This document shows, piece by piece, positions 32,689 through 39,733 of a DNA stretch of 39,733 bases. The translations under genes were made by a program, and so were the position numbers. Every line of letters begins with the position of its first letter. The stretch's first letter is position 1. Source of the stretch: Myxococcales bacterium (GTDB taxonomy: Bacteria; Myxococcota_A; Polyangia; Polyangiales; Ga0077539); NCBI GenBank assembly GCA_030652255.1, contig JAUSAZ010000138.1:1-39733 (forward strand), read 5' to 3'. The notes beneath the pieces were generated by a model. That model saw only the letters and a program-made list of their open reading frames with translations. It made no database searches and was not told the DNA's origin.

Positions 32689-35600
32689 TCAGGGGACGTT
32701 GGCCGCGCCCGGGGTCGGCGTCGCGGAGAGGCGCCAGTCGGTCGCGGCGTCGTCGGTGTCGCTGCCGTTGGGCAGGCGCGCGAGGGAGTTCACCGTCATG
32801 TTGGAGTCGGCCACGGTCGCCGCGAGGACGGTGCCCTCGACGAGGCTCACGGTGCCGGTCACGCCGGTGATGGTCGCGGCGCTCATGGGGCCCTCGTAGC
32901 TGAGCGCGTCGATGAGGGTGCCCGAGGCCGTGCTGATGAGCGCGACGCCGTCCGGGGCGCCGTTCTGGAGCGAGTCGTTGGCGATGTTGAAGCGCGCCAC
33001 GCCCGCGGGCACGGTCACGCCCGCGTTGGCGACGACGGCGTATGCGCCCGGGGCGAGCGTGCCGCTCAGGGCCACGCGCGCGTACTCGCGGCTGTTGGAG
33101 CCGTTGACCATCACCAGCACCACCGTCGAGAGGTCCGCCGGGGTGAGCGCGCCGTTGTAGATCTCCACGAACTCGCCGTTGTCCGAGCCCACCTGGTCGT
33201 AGTCGACCTCGTTGATGACGAGGCTGCCGACGGGCGCCTCGCTCACCTGCACCATCGCGGTGCGGGTGTCTGCGCCGAGGGTCGCGGTCACCGTGGCGGT
33301 GGCGCCCGTCGATCCGGCGGTGAACATCACGTCGGCGCTGAGCGCGTCGGCGGGGACGAGCACCGTGGCGGGCACGGCGCCGCCGGCGGTGGTCGAGAGC
33401 ATGACCGTGGTGCCGCCCGCGGGGGCCGGGAGGTCGAGGGTGACCGTGAGCGTCCCGATGGTGCCCGGGCCCAGGGTGGTCATCGCGGGCGTGAGGCCCG
33501 TGAGCCGGGGGGCCTCGGCGGCGCCGATGACCCGCACGGAGGCCTCGCGCACCGAGGCGCCGAGGGTGGCGGTGATGGTGTACGCGGTGGCCGAGGCCGT
33601 GACGCCGGTGACCGGGACCACGGCGCGGGTGCTGCCGGCGGGGATCACCACGTCGGCGACGACGAGCCCCGGGTCGCTCGATCGCAGGGTGACCGTGGTG
33701 CTGGTGGCGACGGCGCGGGTGAGCTGCACCGCGAGGGCCGTCGGGAGCGTCGGGGCGGGGGTCGCGCCGACGCGGGCGAAGAGGGTCCCCCCGGGGAAGG
33801 CCACGAGCTGCGCCTCGCCCGCGACGAGGTCGTCGGCGGAGCGCGGGTTGAGCTTGGAGTTGGACCGCGCGAGGAAGAGCACGCCCGTGATCGAGGCGAA
33901 GCGCTCGTCCATCACCGGGAACGGGGTCGTCAGGTAGAACGCGTCGTCGACGCGCAGCCCCCCGGTGACCTGGAACTCGTTGGTGGGCGCCACCTCGCCG
34001 CCTTCGGGGGCGGGGGCGGGGTTGGTGACGACCACGTCGGAGACCCGCACGACCACGCCCTCGAGGGCCGCCGCGCGCGTTCCGCCGGTGGTGACCTCGG
34101 CGGGCGTCGCCGCGACCGGGGGCGGCAGCGCCACGCCCCGGGCGGTCGTGGTGACGGTGGCGCCGGAGAGCTGGATCTGACCGAAGAAGTCAGCCACGAG
34201 CGCGTTGGCGACGGTGACCCGGTCGCCCGACGCGACCATTGGGGCGGTGCCGGTGAACACGAAGATCCCGGAGTTCTCCGGGGCCGTGTACGCCGGGTCG
34301 CCGGGCGCCACCTGGGCGTAGAACCCGTTGCGGTTGACCGCGGTCACGACCGGGCCGGTGACGGTCACGCGCGAGCCCATGGCCACCATGGCCGACTTGA
34401 TGGCGTACACCGTCGCGGGGCACGCGGCGCCGTTGGGGTTGGCCGCGTCGGGGCAGGGGTCGCAGACGTCGCCGCGGCCGTCCATGTCCCGGTCGGACTG
34501 GTCGGAGTTGCGGGCGTCGGGGCAGTTGTCGCGCTCGTTGACGGTGCCGTCGGCGTCGCGGTCGTTGGGGTCCGGCGCCGCGCAGGTGGTGGTGTCGGGG
34601 TTGAGCGGGCAGGGGTCGCACGCGTCGCCCACGCCGTCGCGGTCGGTGTCACCCTGCGCGCCGTTGTCCACCGGGCGCACGGGGTTGAACACCCGCGGGC
34701 AGTCGTCGGTGGCGTTGGGCACCCCGTCGCCGTCCATGTCGTCCGGGCTGGTGATGCCCGAGTAACGCGTCGAGCCGGCCACCACGGGGCTGGGCAGCGA
34801 GCCCATCGCGTTGCGCTCGGGCAGGCACGTCGGCTCGTTCATCGGCTCGCCGCAGAAGAAGAGCGGGTAGCGGGTGGAGTTGGCGCTGGTGAGCGCCGGG
34901 AGCCCGCGGCCGCCGAGGTCGCGCGAGACGCACACGCGCTTGTTGACCCCGCACACGTCGAGCGGGTCGCACATTCCGCCGCCGGGCAGGGCCATCACCA
35001 CGTCGGCGTCGCCGTAGAGGGCCGCGCCTCCGCGCATCACCAGGGCGACGTCGCCGGGGGCGGCGTCGATCACCGCGCGGTGGTCGGGGTGCATCCGGGC
35101 GTTGAAGACCGCGAGGTCGGCCACGCGCCCGGTGGCGATGACCCCGATGGCGTCGTCGACCGCGAGGGCGGCCGCGGCGTCGCGGGTGGCCATGAGCCAG
35201 ATGGCCTCGTCGGTGAAGAAGTCGCCGTAGAAGTTGGCGTCGAGGGAGTCGGCGCATCGCATCTCGCGGAGCATGTTCATGGAGCCCGAGATGATCCAGT
35301 CGGAGCCGAGGGCGATGGGCACCCCGAGGCGGGCGTACTCGGTGACGTGCGCCGTGTCGCCGTAGAGGGTGACGTTGGAGCGCGGCGACCAGATGAGCGC
35401 GGTGCCCTGCGTGGCCATCTCGGAGATGTCCGGCGGCAGGAGCCCGACGCCGTGCACGAAGGCGCTCTGCGGCTGCACCAGGTCGGTGGGCCCGCTGCGC
35501 ATGCACAGGAACTCGTTGCGCGCCTCGACGCCGATGCCCTCGGCGACGTGCGGGGTGTACGCGTCGACGTTGGCGATCTCCATGGCGGTGTCGATGGAGG

Positions 35601-36390
35601 GGTAGCCGCAGCCGGTCGCGAGGAGCGCGCCGCCGGAGTCGCCGAGGGGGAAGGTCTCGTAGCGCACGACGGGCTGCCCGAGGCCATCCATGATCCCGCG
35701 GTCGAGGTTGCGCAGGAAGCCCGCGACGCCGCCGGAGCCGTTGACCGCCGTCGCGCCGCCGAGCACGAAGCGCAGCTCGCCCCAGGCCACCTGGTCGTTG
35801 CTCGCGCTGCCCGCGGACGAGAGCCGGGTGTGCCCGCGGCCGCCGCGGCGCCAGTCGTGCCGGTGCTCGTAGCGCTCCGCGGTGCGGGTGTACGGCGGGT
35901 TCTGCGCGAAGGTGAGGTGGTCGTGGGCGTTGATGAGCCCGGGCGACACGACGCCGTCGGGGCACACCACGCGCGTCGCGGCGGCCGCGCCCTCGGCGGC
36001 GCTGCAGTCGCAGCCTACGCAGCGGATGATGCCCGCCGCGTCGACCAGCACCTGGCCGCCGCGGAAGACCTCGCCGGGGGTGAGCACGTCGCCGGTGATG
36101 AGGGTGCCCGCGGTGCCCGCGGTGACGGAGCAGGTGCCCGCGGCGAGCGAGGGGAGCGAGTTGCCGGGGCACGTGGTGATCGTCGGCCCGCGGCCGGACA
36201 TGCCGCCGTCCGTCCGAGGGACGTCCCCGCCGGGGACGTCGGTGGCCGGGGTGTCACCCGCGGGCGTGTCGCCCTGCGAGGCGTCACCCGCGTCGGCGGT
36301 GCTGCCGTCGAGCGGCGGGAGGATGGGCGGGTCGCTCGAGCACGCCGCGAGGGTGAACAACACGAGCGCAATGGGACGGGTGGGACGCAT
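32689..36390 (-). CDS. Secreted mosaic lipoprotein: amidohydrolase, TSP3 repeats, lamin-tail domain
   Basis: 1233 residues from ATG 36390. Lipobox LAAC at Cys17, then an Asp/Thr/Pro spacer (30-65). Residues about 95-450 are an amidohydrolase: LINAHDHLTF supplies the metal His pair (H156, H158), and LGSDWI near residue 360 the late Asp; a strand IIRCVGCDCS precedes. Residues about 550-655 hold thrombospondin type-3-like Ca2+ loops (DMDGDGVPNATDDCP, DTDRDGVGDACDPCP, DRDMDGRGDVCDPCP). From about 660 come beta-rich OB-like and Ig-like segments, then a lamin-tail domain at about 1055-1165 (LVINEVDYDQVGSDNGEFVEIYN). It is probably a surface enzyme on a long Ca2+-stabilised stalk. The substrate is unknown. 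Confidence 0.87.
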   Translation of the reverse strand: MRPTRPIALVLFTLAACSSDPPILPPLDGSTADAGDASQGDTPAGDTPATDVPGGDVPRTDGGMSGRGPTITTCPGNSLPSLAAGTCSVTAGTAGTLITGDVLTPGEVFRGGQVLVDAAGIIRCVGCDCSAAEGAAAATRVVCPDGVVSPGLINAHDHLTFAQNPPYTRTAERYEHRHDWRRGGRGHTRLSSAGSASNDQVAWGELRFVLGGATAVNGSGGVAGFLRNLDRGIMDGLGQPVVRYETFPLGDSGGALLATGCGYPSIDTAMEIANVDAYTPHVAEGIGVEARNEFLCMRSGPTDLVQPQSAFVHGVGLLPPDISEMATQGTALIWSPRSNVTLYGDTAHVTEYARLGVPIALGSDWIISGSMNMLREMRCADSLDANFYGDFFTDEAIWLMATRDAAAALAVDDAIGVIATGRVADLAVFNARMHPDHRAVIDAAPGDVALVMRGGAALYGDADVVMALPGGGMCDPLDVCGVNKRVCVSRDLGGRGLPALTSANSTRYPLFFCGEPMNEPTCLPERNAMGSLPSPVVAGSTRYSGITSPDDMDGDGVPNATDDCPRVFNPVRPVDNGAQGDTDRDGVGDACDPCPLNPDTTTCAAPDPNDRDADGTVNERDNCPDARNSDQSDRDMDGRGDVCDPCPDAANPNGAACPATVYAIKSAMVAMGSRVTVTGPVVTAVNRNGFYAQVAPGDPAYTAPENSGIFVFTGTAPMVASGDRVTVANALVADFFGQIQLSGATVTTTARGVALPPPVAATPAEVTTGGTRAAALEGVVVRVSDVVVTNPAPAPEGGEVAPTNEFQVTGGLRVDDAFYLTTPFPVMDERFASITGVLFLARSNSKLNPRSADDLVAGEAQLVAFPGGTLFARVGATPAPTLPTALAVQLTRAVATSTTVTLRSSDPGLVVADVVIPAGSTRAVVPVTGVTASATAYTITATLGASVREASVRVIGAAEAPRLTGLTPAMTTLGPGTIGTLTVTLDLPAPAGGTTVMLSTTAGGAVPATVLVPADALSADVMFTAGSTGATATVTATLGADTRTAMVQVSEAPVGSLVINEVDYDQVGSDNGEFVEIYNGALTPADLSTVVLVMVNGSNSREYARVALSGTLAPGAYAVVANAGVTVPAGVARFNIANDSLQNGAPDGVALISTASGTLIDALSYEGPMSAATITGVTGTVSLVEGTVLAATVADSNMTVNSLARLPNGSDTDDAATDWRLSATPTPGAANVP

Positions 36391-36498
36391 CGGGACTCTC
36401 TGCCTCCGGCAATGTCTGAAGAGGCGCGCACGCTAGCACCGACACGCCCGAGGCCATACGCGGTGTGCGCCCCACCCCTGCGCCATTGCAGTCGACGC

Positions 36499-36885
36499 TC
36501 AGCCCGTGGAGTTCGACCGGGCGGCGCGCGCGTGGCGCTTCCCTCCGCGCTGCTTCTTGCGGCTGCCCCCCGCGGGCGCGTGGCTGGTGGCCTTCGGCGC
36601 GGCGTCGCCCGACGCGGGGGCGCGGTGGAGCAGCCGGGTGATCTCGTCGTGCGCGTGCTGCTCGGCGTAGCCGTAGGCCTTCACCACGCGCAGGCGAAGC
36701 TCGTCGAAGCGCCCCTTCACGGACTCGAGGTCCTCCTCGGTCAGCTGCGAGAACGCGGCCTTCGCGTGGTGCTTCAGCGAGTCCCACTCGCGGGTGAAGC
36801 GCTCCTTCACCTCGTCGACCACCGCCGCCACGCCCGTGTGCTCGGCCGCTGCCTCCGAGCCCTGCTGTTGTTGTTGTTCTGCCAT
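36499..36885 (-). CDS. CsbD-like small protein
   Basis: 128 residues from ATG 36885. After a poly-Gln stretch (EQQQQQ) the region at about 20-85 resembles the CsbD family: W-x-S-LK-x-HAK, LTEEDLESVKGRFDELRLRV, KAYGYAEQHAHDEI, with the typical LTxxDL, KGxxDxL and YGY phrases. CsbD-like proteins are general stress proteins of unknown activity. The tail (about 95-128) is basic and Ala/Lys/Arg-rich (GGSRKKQRGGKRHARAARS), suggesting nucleic-acid binding, which is not typical of CsbD. No signal peptide. A perfect inverted repeat lies 19 bp upstream of the ATG. Confidence 0.68.
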   Translation of the reverse strand: MAEQQQQQGSEAAAEHTGVAAVVDEVKERFTREWDSLKHHAKAAFSQLTEEDLESVKGRFDELRLRVVKAYGYAEQHAHDEITRLLHRAPASGDAAPKATSHAPAGGSRKKQRGGKRHARAARSNSTG

Positions 36886-37185
36886 GTGAACCCATCGCTT
36901 TCTGGTGGCGCCGGGCGCCACCGGGGTGATGGCCCCAGCACACTCGGGGCCGAAGCCTACCTCCCGCGTGCCTTGCGCAGGACGTCCCGCGTGGCAACTG
37001 CGGCGAAGAACCTCACCTGGGGCGCGGAGCTGTGGCATCGGCGCGACCCTGTGGCGAAGCGCCGCGGGGCACTGGCGCATCCGCCGTGGATGGGAGCACC
37101 GCCATCCCGCGCGTTTCCAGGCTGTCGGCGCGTCGCGGCACGATCGTTGAGTAGCGCGGTCCCATCCCAGAGGAGGGACCTGTTC
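36886..37185. other. 300-bp divergent intergenic region
   Basis: It separates the CsbD-like gene from the lipoprotein gene at 37186. It holds the inverted repeat at 36904-36922 and an AGGAGGGA ribosome site at about 37170-37178 for the plus-strand gene. I see no other open frame, no clear -35/-10 or -24/-12 promoter and no transposon remnant. Confidence 0.6.
36904..36922. promoter_or_regulatory. Perfect inverted repeat upstream of CsbD-like gene
   Basis: GGTGGCGC (36904-36911), CGG, GCGCCACC (36915-36922), ending 18 bp before ATG 36885 on the minus strand. It could be a 5' leader hairpin with a tight three-base loop or a repressor dyad. Confidence 0.45.
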
Positions 37186-37551
37186 ATGAAGACACTCACT
37201 CGATGGATCATCGTCGCGCCGCTGGCGCTCGCTGCATGTGGCGGCACCGCGGCCTCGACGGCGCGGATGGGCGCGACGCAGGCTGCGATCCGCTCGGCCG
37301 GGGAGGTGGGCGCCGAGCACAACCCGACCGCGGCGCTTCACCTTCAGTACGCCCGGGAGCAATTCACCCAGGCCGAGCAGCTCTCCCGCAACGGTGAGGG
37401 AGAGCGCGCCGAGCGGGTGCTGGCGCGCGCCGAGGCCGACGCCGAGCTCGCCATGGCGCTGTCGCGCCGTACCGCGGCGATGACGGCGGCGCAGCAGGCC
37501 ACCGCGCAGGTTCGCCAGCAGGCGCAGACCCCCTCGCCGACCACTCCCTGA
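37186..37551 (+). CDS. DUF4398-like lipoprotein
   Basis: 121 residues from ATG 37186, with AGGAGGGA about 8 bases upstream. Signal peptide with lipobox ALAAC (Cys18). The mature part is helical, with the DUF4398 style of heptad (ALHLQYAREQFTQAEQLSRN, then RAERVLARAEADAELAMAL) and a Gln-rich tail. Proteins of this sort are periplasm-facing lipoproteins, often encoded just before an OmpA-family protein, as here (36 bp gap), so the two probably act together at the cell wall. Function unknown. Confidence 0.82.
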   Translation: MKTLTRWIIVAPLALAACGGTAASTARMGATQAAIRSAGEVGAEHNPTAALHLQYAREQFTQAEQLSRNGEGERAERVLARAEADAELAMALSRRTAAMTAAQQATAQVRQQAQTPSPTTP

Positions 37552-37587
37552 TCCACCGCACCGCCGCGCACCGGAGATTAAGTCCCC

Positions 37588-38526
37588 ATGAAGTACATCA
37601 CACTGACCACACTGCTCGGCATCGCCTCGCTGACGGGCTGCGCCTCCACGCCGACCCCGCCGCGCGAGCTCGTCGAGGCCCGCACCACCTTCCAGCGAGC
37701 CAGCCAGGGCCCCGCGGCGCGGCTCGCGCTGGTCGACCTGCACAACGCGCAGGGCGACCTCGACCGCGCCGAGCGCAGCTTCACCGACGACCCGAGCTCC
37801 GACGTCACCCGCGACCTCTCGTACGTGGCCCTGCGCCGCGCGCAGACCGTCGAGGCGCGCGGCGACACCCTCCAGGCCGACCAGGAGCGCGAGCGCGCCG
37901 AGCGCGACCGGGCCGCTCTCACGGGCCAGCAGCTCGCGCAGACCCAGACCGCCCTCCAGAGCTCTCAGGAGCAGCTCCAGAACACCCAGCAGACCGTCGT
38001 GCAGACGCAGGAGCAGCTCGCCGCCGAGCGCACGCGCCGCGAGGCCGCCGAGCGCCAGGCCGCCGCCGCGCTCGAGAGCCTCCGCCGGGTCGCGGCGGTG
38101 CGCGAGGAGCAGCGCGGCACCGTCATCACCCTCTCGGGCGAGGTGCTCTTCGCCACGGGCGAGTCCGCGCTGCTGCCCATCGCGCAGCAGCGGCTCGACC
38201 AGGTGGCGCGCGCGCTCATCGACCAGGGCGCCCGGCACCTCGTGGTCGAGGGGCACACCGACTCGCGCGGCTCCGCGGCGAGCAACCAGGCGCTCTCGCT
38301 GGCGCGCGCCCAGTCGGTGCGCACCTACCTCATCAGCCGGGGCATCCCCGCGGGGCAGATCGAGGCGTCCGGCCTTGGCCCGTCGCGCCCCGTCGCCCCC
38401 AACGACACCGCCGAGAACCGCGCGAACAACCGTCGCGTGGAGATCGTCGTGTCGCCCGCCGCGCAGGTCCGCGCCGCCGTCGCCCCGCAGGCGCAGCCGC
38501 AGGCGCAGGCGCAGCCGCAGCGGTAG
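37588..38526 (+). CDS. OmpA-family lipoprotein with DUF4398-like N-terminus
   Basis: 312 residues from ATG 37588. Lipobox LTGC (Cys18). Residues about 25-110 form a DUF4398-like helical region similar in kind to the preceding protein. Residues 111-175 are a Gln/Glu-rich coiled coil (QTQTALQSSQEQLQNTQQ). The OmpA C-terminal peptidoglycan-binding domain spans about 178-290, with VLFATGESALLP, EGHTDSRGSAASN (Asp225 contacts the peptide of peptidoglycan), ASGLGPSRPVAPNDT and NRANNRRVEI. The tail is a Gln/Ala/Pro repeat. It should tether the outer membrane to the cell wall through its lipid anchor and OmpA domain. Confidence 0.92.
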   Translation: MKYITLTTLLGIASLTGCASTPTPPRELVEARTTFQRASQGPAARLALVDLHNAQGDLDRAERSFTDDPSSDVTRDLSYVALRRAQTVEARGDTLQADQERERAERDRAALTGQQLAQTQTALQSSQEQLQNTQQTVVQTQEQLAAERTRREAAERQAAAALESLRRVAAVREEQRGTVITLSGEVLFATGESALLPIAQQRLDQVARALIDQGARHLVVEGHTDSRGSAASNQALSLARAQSVRTYLISRGIPAGQIEASGLGPSRPVAPNDTAENRANNRRVEIVVSPAAQVRAAVAPQAQPQAQAQPQR

Positions 38527-38567
38527 CCGCCGCCGGCGGGCACATCGGCTATCGTTCGGGCCACCCG

Positions 38568-39413
38568 ATGGCCATGCTCAGCGAACGCCTCGCTCGCCTC
38601 TCCCTCCGCGTCCTCGGCTGGCAGAGCCGCACGGTGGCGACCACCACCGGCTCGGTCCACTGGATCGAGACCCCCGGGCGCGGCGAGCTCCCCACCACCG
38701 TCCTGCTGCACGGCTTCAACTCCTCCGCGGGCTACAACGGCCCGCTGCTCCAGGCGCTGCGCCCGCACGTCCGCCGGGTGATCGCGCCGGACCTCCCCGC
38801 CCACGGCTTCAGCACCGCCCCGGCGCACCTCGACGGCAACGTCATCTACGAGGGAATCCGCGACGCCCTCGACCGCGCCCTCGACGCGCCCGCCGTGCTG
38901 GTGGGCAACTCCATGGGCGCGGCCCTGGCGCTGCGCTACGCCGTCGACCGCCCCGCGATGGTGCGCGGCCTCGCGCTCGTCGCCCCCGGGGGCGCGCCGC
39001 TCACCGCCCACGAGCTCGCCACGCTGCAGCGCACCTTCTCCATCCGCACCCACGCCGAGGCCGAGGCCTTCATCGACCGGCTGCTCGTGCGGCGCACCGC
39101 CCTGCGCCCCATCGCCGCGGCCAGCCTGCGCCGGGGCTTCGCGCGCCCCGCCCTGCGGCAGCTCCTCGCGGGCCTCGGCCCGGCCAACTACCTCACCGTC
39201 GACGAGGTGCGCGCCCTCGCCATGCCCGTGCTCCTGCTCTGGGGCGCCGAGGAGCGGGTGCTCCCCTCCACGGGCCTGGCCTTCTTCCGGGAGCACCTGC
39301 CAGCGCACGCGCGCATCGAGGTGGTCGACGGCGTCGGCCACAGCCCGCAGGTGGACGACTGCGACGGCACCGCGCGCCGCCTCGTGGCCTTCCTGCGCGA
39401 GACCGCGGGCTGA
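38568..39413 (+). CDS. Alpha/beta hydrolase
   Basis: 281 residues from ATG 38568 (M3 at 38574 is an alternative). Classical fold: oxyanion strand VLLHGFNSS (about 45-53), PDLPAHGFS, nucleophile elbow GNSMG (Ser115), acid in LLWGAEERVLP (Glu228 or Glu229, where Asp is usual) and catalytic His258 (GVGHSPQ). No signal peptide or membrane segment, so it is probably a cytoplasmic esterase or C-C hydrolase of the broad meta-cleavage/lipase type; substrate unknown. Preceded by a 41-bp gap after the OmpA gene. Confidence 0.87.
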   Translation: MAMLSERLARLSLRVLGWQSRTVATTTGSVHWIETPGRGELPTTVLLHGFNSSAGYNGPLLQALRPHVRRVIAPDLPAHGFSTAPAHLDGNVIYEGIRDALDRALDAPAVLVGNSMGAALALRYAVDRPAMVRGLALVAPGGAPLTAHELATLQRTFSIRTHAEAEAFIDRLLVRRTALRPIAAASLRRGFARPALRQLLAGLGPANYLTVDEVRALAMPVLLLWGAEERVLPSTGLAFFREHLPAHARIEVVDGVGHSPQVDDCDGTARRLVAFLRETAG

Positions 39414-39733
39414 TACCAACTGGGTGTCAATCCTGCCGCTTTGGCGGCCACCCGTTGGTGAGACACGCCGCGCGTTTGACGCTGGGGTTCGCGCGTTGGC
39501 GCTCACCCCAGGCTATCGCACGAGGGCGCCCCCGCAGTCGCGGGGGCTTTCGGACCGACACTCGATGGACCTTCCGGAAGGCCGGGCAGACACCCACGAG
39601 ATGCGCAACTGGTGTCGTTCGGGAGTGGCGCAACCCGCTGCGGGCCGGGGTTCGGGCGTTGGCCCTCACCCCGGGCAATAACAAGCGGTCGCCCCGGACA
39701 GGGTCCGGGGCTCACCGACAGGAACTCGCTCGG
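39414..39733. repeat. Tandem 163-bp repeat with covarying hairpins
   Basis: Two copies of a unit, at about 39421-39560 and 39561-39733 (the second runs to the window end). Both contain a first hairpin (copy 1: arms CTGGGGT 39482-39488 and ACCCCAG 39505-39511, inner GCGC/GCGC; copy 2: CCGGGGT 39645-39651 and ACCCCGG 39668-39674, inner GGGC/GCCC) with the same GTTG loop and the same TC/TC internal loop. A second hairpin follows (copy 1: GCCCCCGC 39528-39535 and GCGGGGGC 39540-39547; copy 2: GCCCCGGAC 39691-39699 and GTCCGGGGC 39703-39711). The paired arms differ in compensating ways. No gene is present here. Probably a dispersed genomic repeat or structured RNA element. Confidence 0.75.

Noticed and set aside
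39414..39733. Repeats as a CRISPR array
   Set aside because: The units are about 163 bp with internal hairpins and no short direct repeats with unique spacers; no cas genes are nearby.

Overview
The window is very GC-rich, with almost every coding third position G or C. It is densely packed with genes that often overlap by 1-4 bases, and it is rich in predicted lipoproteins whose lipobox is followed by Asp/Pro/Val/Thr-rich spacers (DVP, TDA, DTG). Together with a Ser/Thr kinase carrying WD40 repeats, thrombospondin type-3 repeats and Cys-rich CGDG repeats, this points to a myxobacterium of the Polyangiales/Sandaracinaceae kind. That placement is an inference from style, not from a marker gene. 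I saw no rRNA, tRNA, CRISPR array, insertion sequence or prophage.

Layout. (1) 1-1988 is a degraded Rhs (polymorphic toxin) locus: an orphan toxin tip, a HEAT-like putative immunity gene and a frame-broken YD-repeat core remnant, with visibly lower GC at third positions than the rest. (2) 1989-4466 has an XRE-cupin regulator divergent from a short-chain dehydrogenase and a QueA-like protein, with a perfect palindrome between them. (3) 4463-8700 holds envelope lipoproteins (one with a von Willebrand A domain, one with a lone secretin-type STN domain) and a small conserved protein preceded by a large dyad. (4) 8715-15265 is a two-gene signalling operon: a Tlc-like transporter fused to HEAT repeats and a cyclic-nucleotide-binding domain, overlapping a Ser/Thr kinase-WD40 protein. 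(5) 15391-18806 is an ABC-F ATPase overlapping an MFS (DHA2-type) exporter. (6) 18831-25058 has a Cys-rich lipoprotein, a membrane-fused spermidine-synthase-like protein, a Tat-exported HiPIP, a 5'-nucleotidase with C-terminal EF-hands and a PH-like small protein.

(7) 25075-32659 is the most interesting block. Two paralogous proteins with a 2-oxoglutarate/Fe(II) oxygenase signature (HRD, distal His, Arg 13 residues later) flank a DUF350-glutathionylspermidine-synthase-like (ATP-grasp) pair. One paralog lies in an overlapping operon with a Rieske oxygenase and a third 2OG-Fe(II) oxygenase; the other heads an operon with two proteins I do not recognise. This looks like a pathway in which an amide ligase product or a peptide is oxidised several times. 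I cannot match it to a described system.

(8) 32689-39413 has a secreted mosaic amidohydrolase (TSP3 repeats plus lamin-tail domain), a CsbD-like protein, two DUF4398-type lipoproteins (one an OmpA protein) and an alpha/beta hydrolase. (9) 39421-39733 is a non-coding tandem repeat of about 163 bp in which two hairpins are conserved through compensatory base changes.
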